A DNA stretch of 64,000 nt from Desulfocapsaceae bacterium (GTDB lineage Bacteria; Desulfobacterota; Desulfobulbia; Desulfobulbales; Desulfocapsaceae). Every line of letters starts with the position of its first letter. The first letter of the stretch is position 1. A program made the position numbers and the translations under genes. This document shows positions 19,699-27,760 of the stretch, piece by piece. The notes beneath the pieces were generated by a model, which did not search any database, was not told where the DNA came from, and saw only the letters and a program-made list of their open reading frames with translations. The stretch covers positions 16,686 to 80,685 of the forward strand of contig JAUSAB010000048.1 of assembly GCA_030653035.1 (NCBI GenBank), written 5' to 3'.

Positions 19699-21060
19699 AT
19701 GAAAAAAGTATTATCAACGGTGGCCGCCCTTGGCTTCTGTCTGTACCTTCCTGCGGCCGCTCTGGCCGGAGGAAGCACGTCTAATGATGCAATTTTACGG
19801 GAGCTTCAGGAGTTGCGGGCCCAGGTTTCCAACCAGCAGGCGGAGATTGACATGCTCAAAGGCCAGAAGACCTCTGCTCCGGCAGACATGGAATACGTGA
19901 AGACCAAGGTCGCCGCTCAGGGTGAACACATTGAGGCCCTGGAGGCCAAAAAAGGCTTTGCCGTTTCCGGCAATGAGTTTATTGACGGCATTAAACTGAA
20001 GGGAGACCTGCGCGTCCGGTATGAGATGCGCGACAAAGAGTACAAAGACGGAATGGGAACAGATCTCACTCGCGAGCGTTTCCGTACCCGCTTTCGGCTG
20101 GGTGGTGTCTGGGATAACAAGGCAGAAAACTGGCAGATGGGCGCAGGCCTTGCGTCCGGCAGTGACGATCCAACCAGCACTAATGATACCTGGAGTGAGG
20201 TCAAACCCTTTGAAACCGGAGACATCCGTCTTGACTATGCCTATGCCAAACACAAATGGAATGATTTCAGCATGACCCTGGGCCAAGCTGAAAATCCCTA
20301 TAAAACCTCCTGGGTCCTCTGGGACGGCGATGTACGGCTTGCCGGCATGACCCTGGCCTATGGTCAAAAAGAAGGCGTGTTTGCCATGGGTGGTGCCTAT
20401 GGGGCCAAACTGGTTATGGATGATGACACATCCATGCTCTATATGGGACAGGTTGGCTATAACGGTACGTTCAGCGAAAAAGGCAAGTTCACAGTTGCCA
20501 CCGGCTATCATACCTATGGCAAGGAAATGATCAACGAAGAATATGCACTTGATCATGATGCCGCTGATCTAGATACCAAGTCAGCTTTTGGTCTTGGCAG
20601 TGTTGATCCTAACACCTATGAGCTGAATATCGGCGACATCTATGGTGATGTCAGTTTCCCGGCCGGTCCGGTTAAGCTCAAGATGTATGGTCAGGCCTGG
20701 ATGAACTTTGGAGCCGATGGCGCGCACGGTCAGGCCGGCAGCAAATTCCCGGAATTACCTGAGGATAATAACATGGGTTGGGTTGCAGGCATTGACGGCA
20801 CATTCAATGACTTCAAACTTGGTTACGCCTACTCCGTGGTTGAGGCCGATTCCCTGTTCGGATACCTCTCCGACTCAGATTTTGGCGACGGTCTCTCCAA
20901 AACCAATAAACAAGGTCACCGCGTTCAACTGGGCTACAGCCTGACCAAAAACTGGTCAACCGATTTTACCTTTCTCAACTTTGAGCGTGTTGAAGACTTT
21001 GCCAGCGCCAAGGAAGATCAAGTCAGCATCTACCAGATCGACGTAAACTATAAATTTTAG
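19699..21060 (+). CDS. Outer-membrane porin, Porin_5-like
   Basis: The start is ATG 19699 with AAAGGAG upstream; the frame opens earlier, at 19678. The 453-residue product has a signal peptide (ending AALA), then a coiled-coil periplasmic segment of about residues 33-80 (ILRELQELRAQVSNQQAEIDMLKG). The remainder alternates in the way of a beta barrel and ends in VNYKF with the C-terminal aromatic typical of outer-membrane barrels. Phrases such as LKGDLRVRYEMR, FRTRFRLGG and LASGSDDPTSTND match the putative porin family. It is divergent from pstS and carries the five-copy array, so phosphate or polyphosphate uptake under Pi limitation is the likely role (inference). Confidence 0.85.
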   Translation: MKKVLSTVAALGFCLYLPAAALAGGSTSNDAILRELQELRAQVSNQQAEIDMLKGQKTSAPADMEYVKTKVAAQGEHIEALEAKKGFAVSGNEFIDGIKLKGDLRVRYEMRDKEYKDGMGTDLTRERFRTRFRLGGVWDNKAENWQMGAGLASGSDDPTSTNDTWSEVKPFETGDIRLDYAYAKHKWNDFSMTLGQAENPYKTSWVLWDGDVRLAGMTLAYGQKEGVFAMGGAYGAKLVMDDDTSMLYMGQVGYNGTFSEKGKFTVATGYHTYGKEMINEEYALDHDAADLDTKSAFGLGSVDPNTYELNIGDIYGDVSFPAGPVKLKMYGQAWMNFGADGAHGQAGSKFPELPEDNNMGWVAGIDGTFNDFKLGYAYSVVEADSLFGYLSDSDFGDGLSKTNKQGHRVQLGYSLTKNWSTDFTFLNFERVEDFASAKEDQVSIYQIDVNYKF

Positions 21061-21103
21061 GGTTTGCCCATAAAAAAACCGCAACACCTGATCCCCTCAC
21101 CAA

Positions 21104-21134
21104 CCAGCCTTGTCTGTCCCGCAGACAGGGCTGG
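21104..21134 (+). terminator. Hairpin after the porin gene
   Basis: CCAGCCTTGTCTG (21104-21116) pairs with CAGACAGGGCTGG (21122-21134) with one G-T pair and a 5-nt loop. It lies 44 bp after the porin stop. No T tract follows, so it may act with other factors or protect the mRNA end. The rest of the 320-bp gap before 21381 holds only the duplicated leader segment listed next. Confidence 0.5.
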
Positions 21135-21320
21135 CTTCCCTCATGTTCCCCCCTACCTCTTCTCTTCATCTTCAAGACATTCCACGCTGCCCGAGACATT
21201 CTCCCCACAACTTTTCCCCCTTTGTACGGCGCAAAGCCATCCCGGAACTCGCAAAAATCGTAGTGGCAAATTAACCTTCCTTTGAAATTCAAAAGAATAT
21301 ATACTAACAATTGAGACGGG

Positions 21321-21463
21321 TCAGTAAGACAACGGACAGGCAGGACATACTGGCGAAGCAGGCCTTTAGCCATTAACATCATGAACAGATACCTCCAAAC
21401 GCTACTGCTCGTACTTACTTTGATCCTGCTGAGCAATCAGATGCTCTGGGCAAAAGGACCTGC
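21321..21463 (+). repeat. Leader and signal-peptide segment, copy 1 of a 143-bp duplication
   Basis: This segment (60 bp of leader plus the first 28 codons of the YfiR-like gene) recurs at 26316-26459. The coding part of the two copies differs at a single base; the leader part differs at several. Copy 1 leads an intact gene, copy 2 a broken one. Confidence 0.9.
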
Positions 21464-21923
21464 ACTCGACGAATATACGGTCAAGTCCGCACTCCTCTAC
21501 AATTTTGCCAAATTTGTGACTTGGCCCCTTGATTCGTTCCCGGCCAACCGTCCATCCCTGGACATCTGCCTCATCGGCGATGCCCCCTTTGGCAGTTCAC
21601 TTGAGGCAATCTCCAGCAAAACCATCCACGAAAGGCAATTAACGGTGCAGCGAATCGATAACATCGAAGCGATCTCCAGCTGTCACGTCCTCTTTATTAG
21701 CGAATCGGAAACCAAGCGTCTGAAGCCGATTTTAGAATCGGCTCGCAGGCACCATGTGTTAACCGTCAGCGACATCGAGCATTTCGACCTTTCCGGGGGC
21801 ATGATCCATCTCTTCACAGCAAGTGACAAAATACGTTTCTCGATAAACCAAGACGCTGCGAACCTTGCCGGGCTTGAGATCAGCTCACAGCTTTTAAAAC
21901 TGTCCTTCACGAACAACAAGTAG
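21381..21923 (+). CDS. YfiR family periplasmic protein (DUF4154)
   Basis: The 180-residue protein has a signal peptide (MNRYLQTLLLVLTLILLSNQMLWA) and then the YfiR signature EYTVKSALLYNFAKFVTWP. DICLIGDAPFG follows mid-protein and ISSQLLKLS near the end. In Pseudomonas, YfiR is a periplasmic repressor of the diguanylate cyclase YfiN. Here the next gene is instead a membrane hybrid kinase with a CHASE8-like sensor, so the partner is probably that kinase (inference). Two cysteines (DICLIG and SSCHVLF) could form a disulfide. It precedes the kinase by 5-17 bp in an operon that ends with a TonB receptor. Confidence 0.88.
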   Translation: MNRYLQTLLLVLTLILLSNQMLWAKGPALDEYTVKSALLYNFAKFVTWPLDSFPANRPSLDICLIGDAPFGSSLEAISSKTIHERQLTVQRIDNIEAISSCHVLFISESETKRLKPILESARRHHVLTVSDIEHFDLSGGMIHLFTASDKIRFSINQDAANLAGLEISSQLLKLSFTNNK

Positions 21924-21940
21924 GGCAAATGAGGGGAAAA

Positions 21941-24010
21941 ATGACCAGTCGTTTCAATGACATGCCCATAAAGAACAAGCTCACGATGATGATCATGGGA
22001 ACTACTACGATAGTAGTGATCATCGCTTTTCTGGCCTTCTTTGTCTACCAGTTAGACGCGACGTGGCAGGATAATAAAAACAAACTCACTTCTGTTGCAA
22101 GAATCACCGGACTCAATGTCGCCGCTGCCATTACCTTTCACGAACAACAATCAGCAGCGGACACCCTGGCCGCTCTCAGCGTCGAACCCAGCGTGCTTGC
22201 AGCTTTTGTTATTAAGCCAAACGGCCAGATATTCGCGCAATACCGATCTCTTTCTGGTATGGCAAATAAGCATGTCCAGGAACCATCCCCAAAAATTGAT
22301 GAGCTGATCGCAGAGGCATCAACCGAATCTTTTTGGAGCTTTGACAAAGATCTGGAAGCGGTCGAACCAATCATCTTTGATCACCAGCAAATAGGCTTGG
22401 TTATTATTCGAAGCCAGCCCACCAATCTTTTAGCTAAGACACGTTGGTTCATAGAGTTTACCGCCGGCATCCTTGCCCTGATTTTTATCATCATCTATTT
22501 TTTGTCCTCGAGGCTCCAACAGGTCATCTCGGGGCCGATTCTGCATTTGGTCGAGATCATGCGAACCATCTCAGAGCAGAAGAACTATTGCCTTCGCGTC
22601 AAAAAAGAAACCAACGACGAGGTCGGCACACTCTTTGACGGTTTTAACGAAATGCTGGAGAATATTGAGACGCGAGACAAGCAGTTGGAACTGCACCGGG
22701 AAAATCTTGAGCAGCAGATTGCCTTGCGCACGAATGATCTTTCTGACACCAACCGGAAGCTGGAAGACATGATTGTGGAGCTAAAGCTGGCCAAGGAGAC
22801 TGCCGAGACGGCAAGTAAAGCAAAATCGGAATTCCTCTCAAACATGAGTCACGAAATAAGGACACCTCTGCATGCAGTACTTGGCATGACAGAATTGCTT
22901 GATCATACCGAATTAACCGAAGAGCAGCGTAAACTTCTCACCACCATCCATTCAGCAGGAAAGACACTCATTGGGCTTATCAGCAACATCCTTGATTTTT
23001 CAAAAATAGAAGCCGGCAAGATGGTGTTGGATTATGTTGCTATTGATCTGTTGAGTACCTTCAATGAAACAATCGCCCCCATCGTGCAGATGGCAGAACA
23101 GAAAGGACTGAAAGTTGAAATCTGCATTGAAGGTACCGATGGTCTCCTTGTCCTTGTGGATCCAACTCGCCTCAAACAGATTCTCACCAATCTGATCTAT
23201 AACGCTGTTAAGTTCACGGTACAGGGTAAGATCTCCGTTCACTCCTCGCTCCGCAGACAGAGCGACAATAACGCCGATCTGTTGATTGAGGTCACTGATA
23301 CCGGCATCGGGATATCCACAGATGCTAAGGCCACAATTTTTGATAGTTTCACTCAGGAAGATGGCTCCACGACCAGAAAATATGGGGGGACAGGACTCGG
23401 CTTGGCGATAACGAAAAAATTAGTCTCCTTGATGGGCGGCGAAATAAGTATTGAAAGTGAGCTTGGCAAGGGATCGACCTTCCTAGTCATCATTCCGTGC
23501 CAGACACAGAATAAGCCCTTGACGGTGGAGGCCACGCCGGACTGTGCCGCCGACAGAAAAGAGATTAAGGGCACCAGCATCCTGGTTGTTGAAGACAATG
23601 CCGACAATCAGAATGTGGTCAGACAAATGCTCGAAATGTTTGGATTCCGGGTAGATATCGCCGGAAACGGCCTCCAAGCTTGCGAGATGACTGCTCATGC
23701 CACGTATGACCTCATTTTGATGGATTGCCAGATGCCGGTGATGGATGGATTCGAAGCAACCCGATCCATCCGAGAACGGGAACGTTTGACCGGTGCACAC
23801 ACAAACATTGTTGCCCTGACCGGAAATGTAGTAACAAAAGATCTGGAGCAGTGCCTGATCGCCGGCATGGATGACTATCTGGGTAAACCATTTTCCTTAC
23901 AAGAGATACACACAATGGCGATGAAGTGGCTGCCCGCCCAGGATGGAACGGCCGACCGCAATGATGATAACAGGGACGAAGCATGGCAGGGTTCGGCAGA
24001 GGTGACATGA
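21941..24010 (+). CDS. Hybrid sensor histidine kinase (CHASE8-like, HAMP, HisKA, HATPase, receiver)
   Basis: About 689 residues. Membrane helices lie near 15-40 and 155-178 and flank a periplasmic CHASE8-like region (LTSVARITGLNVAAAITF). HAMP and a coiled coil follow, then the HisKA H-box NMSHEIRTPLHAVLG (about His302). The ATPase boxes are DPTRLKQILTNLIYNAVKF, DTGIGI and GGTGLGLAITKKL, and the C-terminal receiver has its Asp in LILMDCQMPVMDGFEA. ATG 21941 is preceded by GAGGGG and is preferred to 21929. No downstream response regulator or DNA-binding gene is adjacent. The YfiR upstream and TonB receptor downstream suggest a signal entering through the cell envelope. Confidence 0.9.
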   Translation: MTSRFNDMPIKNKLTMMIMGTTTIVVIIAFLAFFVYQLDATWQDNKNKLTSVARITGLNVAAAITFHEQQSAADTLAALSVEPSVLAAFVIKPNGQIFAQYRSLSGMANKHVQEPSPKIDELIAEASTESFWSFDKDLEAVEPIIFDHQQIGLVIIRSQPTNLLAKTRWFIEFTAGILALIFIIIYFLSSRLQQVISGPILHLVEIMRTISEQKNYCLRVKKETNDEVGTLFDGFNEMLENIETRDKQLELHRENLEQQIALRTNDLSDTNRKLEDMIVELKLAKETAETASKAKSEFLSNMSHEIRTPLHAVLGMTELLDHTELTEEQRKLLTTIHSAGKTLIGLISNILDFSKIEAGKMVLDYVAIDLLSTFNETIAPIVQMAEQKGLKVEICIEGTDGLLVLVDPTRLKQILTNLIYNAVKFTVQGKISVHSSLRRQSDNNADLLIEVTDTGIGISTDAKATIFDSFTQEDGSTTRKYGGTGLGLAITKKLVSLMGGEISIESELGKGSTFLVIIPCQTQNKPLTVEATPDCAADRKEIKGTSILVVEDNADNQNVVRQMLEMFGFRVDIAGNGLQACEMTAHATYDLILMDCQMPVMDGFEATRSIRERERLTGAHTNIVALTGNVVTKDLEQCLIAGMDDYLGKPFSLQEIHTMAMKWLPAQDGTADRNDDNRDEAWQGSAEVT

Positions 24011-24111
24011 AAAGCTGGGATATATTTCCCCTTCTTTCTCAAACGGCAGGAATAATTTTTCCAGATAGTTTTATGCAATTCCTTAACCAGACAACACTGT
24101 AGGTTTACTCA

Positions 24112-26220
24112 ATGCAAAGAAGATATCTTAATTCTCAACAACCCAATATAAAGAACGGGTGCATTGGAGTTATAAAATGCAACTCAATGAGTTTCGGTGG
24201 ATTAATTGTGGCCATTCTCTTTGCGGCCATGTGCTTCCATGCCTCGATCGCGCACTCGGAAGAACAGCTTGACCTAACCGAACTGCCAATAGAAAGTCTC
24301 TTAAATATACACGTTTACAGCGCGTCAAAATTCATCCAGAAAAAATCCGATGCGCCAACGGCGGTAACTGTTATAACGGCGCAAGACATTAAGGATTACG
24401 GGTATCGCACTCTGGCCGCGATTATCCAGAGTGTTCGCGGCGTTTATGTCGATAGTGACCGCAATTACAGTATGGCAGGCATGCGCGGCTTTAATATTCC
24501 TGGCGATATAAATACCCGGGTTCTGGTGTTGTTGGACGGTTATCGCCTCAATGACGCGACCTATGACCAAGGGCCATTGGGCACTGAATTTCCAGTCGAT
24601 GTGGATTTGATTGAGCGTGTGGAATATGTGCCCGGCGCCGGTTCTGCGATATACGGCAATAATGCCTTTTTGGGTGTGATTAACGTCTTCACCAAATCAG
24701 GTAAGGATTTCAAAGGCAAGGGAGCAGAAATATCTGGAGAGATTGCCAGTTACGGTACCGATCAGGAACGGGTAAGCTTTGGCAAGTATTTCGACAATGG
24801 CGTGGAAATGCTGGTTTCCGCAACCCGCCATGACAGCAATGGTGAAAACGGTCTGTTTTTTCCAGAGTTTAATACCCTGGAAAGCAATAACGGCATCACC
24901 AGCCATGGGAACTTTGACAACGCCGAGCGCTTGTTCGGCAAGTTTTCATGGCAGCACTTCACCTTAGAGACCGGTTACTCAAAACGCAATAAAGGCCTTC
25001 CCTTGGCTAATTATGGGACAGTTTTTAACGACCCTCGCAACCAAAATACGGATCAGCATATCTTTGGGAATCTCACTTACAACAACTTGATTGCCAATCA
25101 TCTTGAATTGTATGCACGGGCTTATCATGGCCGTTATGATTATCCAGGAACCTGGGTATATGATGATCCACCCATTACCCTTTATAAAGAGTTAGGGCTT
25201 GGACGATGGTGGGGTTCAGAAGCACGCCTGGTCAGCACGCATATTGATGGCCATAAATTGATGATTGGAGGCGAGTTTCAGGATAATTATCTCTTGTCGG
25301 ATGAGCAGCTCATGGCTGTAAACCCGGATAATCCCAGTGCCGCGGCAGGTTTCAAGCACTCGACCAATAGCTCTGGACTTTATCTTCAGGATGAGATGAC
25401 ACTTCGCGACAATCTAATCCTGAATGCCGGGTTGCGTTACGATCACCTGAGTTATGGTGTTAATGCCATTAACCCCCGAATGGCGCTGATTTACAAGCCT
25501 TGGGACGATACTGCCTTCAAGCTTTTATACGGTTCCTCTTTTAGGGCTCCTAATGCTAACGAACTTTATTATACTGACCCCATTACCATAGCCAGTAACA
25601 ATCTCATCCCTGAAAAAATCAAAACCTATGAAGCTCTTATAGAATATCAGCCAGGCCGCACAGTGCGATTGACTGCCGGGGGGTTCCAGTATGAAATAAC
25701 AAATCTTATTGAACTTACGGCGATTCCCAGCCCAAACCCTGGAGAAGATACTGTAAACCAATTTATTAATGCCGGTACAGATAATAAGGCCTGGGGCACG
25801 GAATTGGAAGTTGAAAAACTGTGGGATTATGGTTCGCGGCTTCGAGCCAGTTATATCTGGATCAAAACCGATGAAGCCAGTAGTAACCAACAGTTGATTA
25901 ATTCGCCCAGCAACCTCTTTAAATTGAATTTTTCAACACCTTTATTAGAACACTGGCTACGTGCCGGCATTGAAGCGCAATACACCGACAGCCGGAAAGG
26001 GCGAGACGACACCAAGAGCGAAGGTTATCCGTTATTCAACCTGACCTTGACCAGTGGCGATAAACTCTTTAAAGGATCACTTAGCGGCGTGGAAATCTCC
26101 GGTAGCATTTACAACCTTCTTGATCAGCAATATACCAGTGTGGCCAGTGATGAATTTATTCAGCATTTTATCCCGCAAAACGGTCGGAATTTCCGACTGG
26201 TATTCTCATACCGATTTTAA
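24112..26220 (+). CDS. TonB-dependent outer-membrane receptor
   Basis: Up to 702 residues. A plug domain starts around residue 60 (APTAVTVITAQDIKDYGYRTLAAIIQSVRGVYV), followed by RGFNIPGDINTRVLVLLDGYRLND and VEYVPGAGSAIYGNNAFLGVINVFTK, all standard plug phrases. The rest is a 22-strand-type barrel ending FRLVFSYRF with the terminal Phe. The signal peptide lies around residues 26-47 (GGLIVAILFAAMCFHASIAHS), so translation may really begin at ATG 24187 (MSFGG); neither site has a good ribosome-binding site. The ligand cannot be predicted. It follows the kinase by about 100 bp. Confidence 0.9.
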   Translation: MQRRYLNSQQPNIKNGCIGVIKCNSMSFGGLIVAILFAAMCFHASIAHSEEQLDLTELPIESLLNIHVYSASKFIQKKSDAPTAVTVITAQDIKDYGYRTLAAIIQSVRGVYVDSDRNYSMAGMRGFNIPGDINTRVLVLLDGYRLNDATYDQGPLGTEFPVDVDLIERVEYVPGAGSAIYGNNAFLGVINVFTKSGKDFKGKGAEISGEIASYGTDQERVSFGKYFDNGVEMLVSATRHDSNGENGLFFPEFNTLESNNGITSHGNFDNAERLFGKFSWQHFTLETGYSKRNKGLPLANYGTVFNDPRNQNTDQHIFGNLTYNNLIANHLELYARAYHGRYDYPGTWVYDDPPITLYKELGLGRWWGSEARLVSTHIDGHKLMIGGEFQDNYLLSDEQLMAVNPDNPSAAAGFKHSTNSSGLYLQDEMTLRDNLILNAGLRYDHLSYGVNAINPRMALIYKPWDDTAFKLLYGSSFRAPNANELYYTDPITIASNNLIPEKIKTYEALIEYQPGRTVRLTAGGFQYEITNLIELTAIPSPNPGEDTVNQFINAGTDNKAWGTELEVEKLWDYGSRLRASYIWIKTDEASSNQQLINSPSNLFKLNFSTPLLEHWLRAGIEAQYTDSRKGRDDTKSEGYPLFNLTLTSGDKLFKGSLSGVEISGSIYNLLDQQYTSVASDEFIQHFIPQNGRNFRLVFSYRF

Positions 26221-26315
26221 ATTGACTCGCTTCGGGAAGGAAAATCTCCCTTTAATAAGGGACATGAAATCTTAAAAAACCGGCTTAGCAAACTGTCCAT
26301 TTTTAGTTGACCGTC

Positions 26316-26459
26316 TCAGTAAGACAACGGACAGGCGGAACATACCGGGCGAAGCGGGAATTTAGCCATTAACATCATGAACAGATACCTCCAAACGCTA
26401 CTGCTCGTACTTACTTTGATCCTGCTGAGCAATCAGATGCTCTGGGCAAAAGAACCTGC
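26316..26459 (+). repeat. Leader and signal-peptide segment, copy 2 of the 143-bp duplication
   Basis: This is a near-identical copy of 21321-21463. It covers the sequence upstream of the YfiR-like gene and its first 28 codons, ending at CCTGC. After that point the two sequences are unrelated. Confidence 0.9.
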
Positions 26460-26554
26460 TGGACGGCGGTCATGCTGAGTTTGTTCAGGAAACATTCACT
26501 CGTCCCACTGAAGTTAGTCGCAATGTGTACGGTAAACTGACCTATAAATTTTAA
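26377..26554 (+). pseudogene. Deletion chimera: YfiR-like 5' end joined to a TonB-receptor 3' end
   Basis: The first 27 codons (26377 onward) repeat those of the YfiR-like gene at 21381 with one change (G to E). The YfiR frame then stops in RRSC. In another frame the sequence from about 26459 reads LDGGHAEFVQETFTR...VYGKLTYKF and ends at 26554. That is the last strand of an outer-membrane receptor, and it differs from the end of the intact receptor at 24112. The simplest reading is that a second YfiR-kinase-receptor module was reduced by one internal deletion to its two ends. Confidence 0.75.
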
Positions 26555-26647
26555 GACGGGGCCGTATCTGTGTTTAAACAAACAATACAGGACAACTGTG
26601 CTTTGGTAATTTCTCTTTGCCTCTGGTGACTGGGAAGCTGTCTGTTG

Positions 26648-26740
26648 CTGCCCGAAAAAATATTTGCCAGAGAAGGGGAGGAGTATGCGGTGAAGGCCGC
26701 ATTTGTCCTCAATTTTTCAAAGTACCCTAAACGTTTCAAG
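26648..26740 (+). pseudogene. Second YfiR-like 5' remnant
   Basis: The frame from 26648 reads LPEKIFAREGEEYAVKAAF and then VLNFSKYPKRFK. EEYAVKAAFVLNFSKY is the N-terminal signature of YfiR proteins and parallels DEYTVKSALLYNFAKF in the intact gene, but it is not a copy of it. No valid start or continuing domain is present; the frame runs into the znuA start and ends just inside it. It looks like the remains of a third, diverged module. Confidence 0.6.
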
Positions 26741-26778
26741 CAACCCGTGATTCTTGACACACCAAAAGAAGGCAACAA

Positions 26779-27693
26779 ATGCATAAAAAAATAGTAATGG
26801 CTTCAATAGTGCTCTCATTCTTATGGTTCACCACAATGGTCCTTGCGGCCCCTCCTCTACCTCTGAAGGTCTTTGTCTCTGTCCCCCCGCAAAAATGGGT
26901 CAGTGACAATATAGGTGGAGCCCTCGTGACCACTGAGGTCCTGGTCGACAAAGGGCAGGATCCTCACACCTATGAACCTACGCCAAAACAGCTGACAACC
27001 CTTTCCCAGGCAAAACTCTACTTCACCCTTGATCTCGAATTTGAAAAACAAATCATTCCCAAGCTGGGACAAACAGTTCCCACCCTGAGCATAGTCGATA
27101 CGGCGGACTCCATTCCCAAGATCGCCATGTCCGAACATGAACATGATGAGCCCAAGTCGAGCAACGAAGCTCATTCCAACAAGGAACACCAGCACCAAGA
27201 AGGTCTTGACCCCCATGTCTGGCTCTCTCCCCTGAACCTGAAGATCATGGCTGCGGATATGGCCAGGGCCATGATTGCAAGCGATCCGGCAAATAAAGTA
27301 ACCTATGAAAAGAATCTGCTGGAAACAACCAGAATCCTGGATCAGGTGCATCAAAAGATCGAACAAAAGCTGGCCCCTTATCAAGGCGCATCCTTTTATG
27401 TCTTTCACCCGGCCTTCGGCTACTTTGCCCATACCTATCACCTGCAGCAACAGGCCATTGAAACCGGCGGCAAATCGCCAACCCCCAGACAACTCTCTTC
27501 CCTGATTACTCAAGCCAAAGCGAGTAAGGCACGGGTGATTTTTGTCCAACCCCAGTTTGACCCCAGAAGTGCGCAGGCCATAGCCAATGCCATTCATGGT
27601 GAAGTCGTGCCTCTTGACCCGCTGGCCGAGGATGTGGCAGCCAACCTGGAGACCATGGCCTCAAAGATTCAAGCGGCATTTATTGCCAGATAA
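26779..27693 (+). CDS. Zinc/manganese ABC transporter substrate-binding protein, ZnuA-like
   Basis: The 304-residue protein has a signal peptide (ending VLAA). The cluster A-I metal-binding layout is present: DPHTYEPTPKQ gives the first His, a His/Glu-rich loop (EHEHDEPKSSNEAHSNKEHQHQEG) and DPHVWLSP the second, VFHPAFGYFAHTY the third, and QFDPRSAQ the final acidic ligand. It should bind Zn2+ (or Mn2+) in the periplasm. No permease or ATPase gene is next to it, and an unrelated acyltransferase follows at 68 bp, so its transporter must be elsewhere if it works. AGAAGG precedes the ATG. Confidence 0.9.
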   Translation: MHKKIVMASIVLSFLWFTTMVLAAPPLPLKVFVSVPPQKWVSDNIGGALVTTEVLVDKGQDPHTYEPTPKQLTTLSQAKLYFTLDLEFEKQIIPKLGQTVPTLSIVDTADSIPKIAMSEHEHDEPKSSNEAHSNKEHQHQEGLDPHVWLSPLNLKIMAADMARAMIASDPANKVTYEKNLLETTRILDQVHQKIEQKLAPYQGASFYVFHPAFGYFAHTYHLQQQAIETGGKSPTPRQLSSLITQAKASKARVIFVQPQFDPRSAQAIANAIHGEVVPLDPLAEDVAANLETMASKIQAAFIAR

Positions 27694-27760
27694 TTCCGTA
27701 CATCCTGCCACCAAGAACAAGAGGACAGAAAGCCGATTTACCTATCGCGTACCAGGAACA

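Noticed and set aside
21381..26220. Classical YfiBNR c-di-GMP system
   Set aside because: There is YfiR, but neither a GGDEF protein nor a YfiB-type OmpA lipoprotein lies near it.
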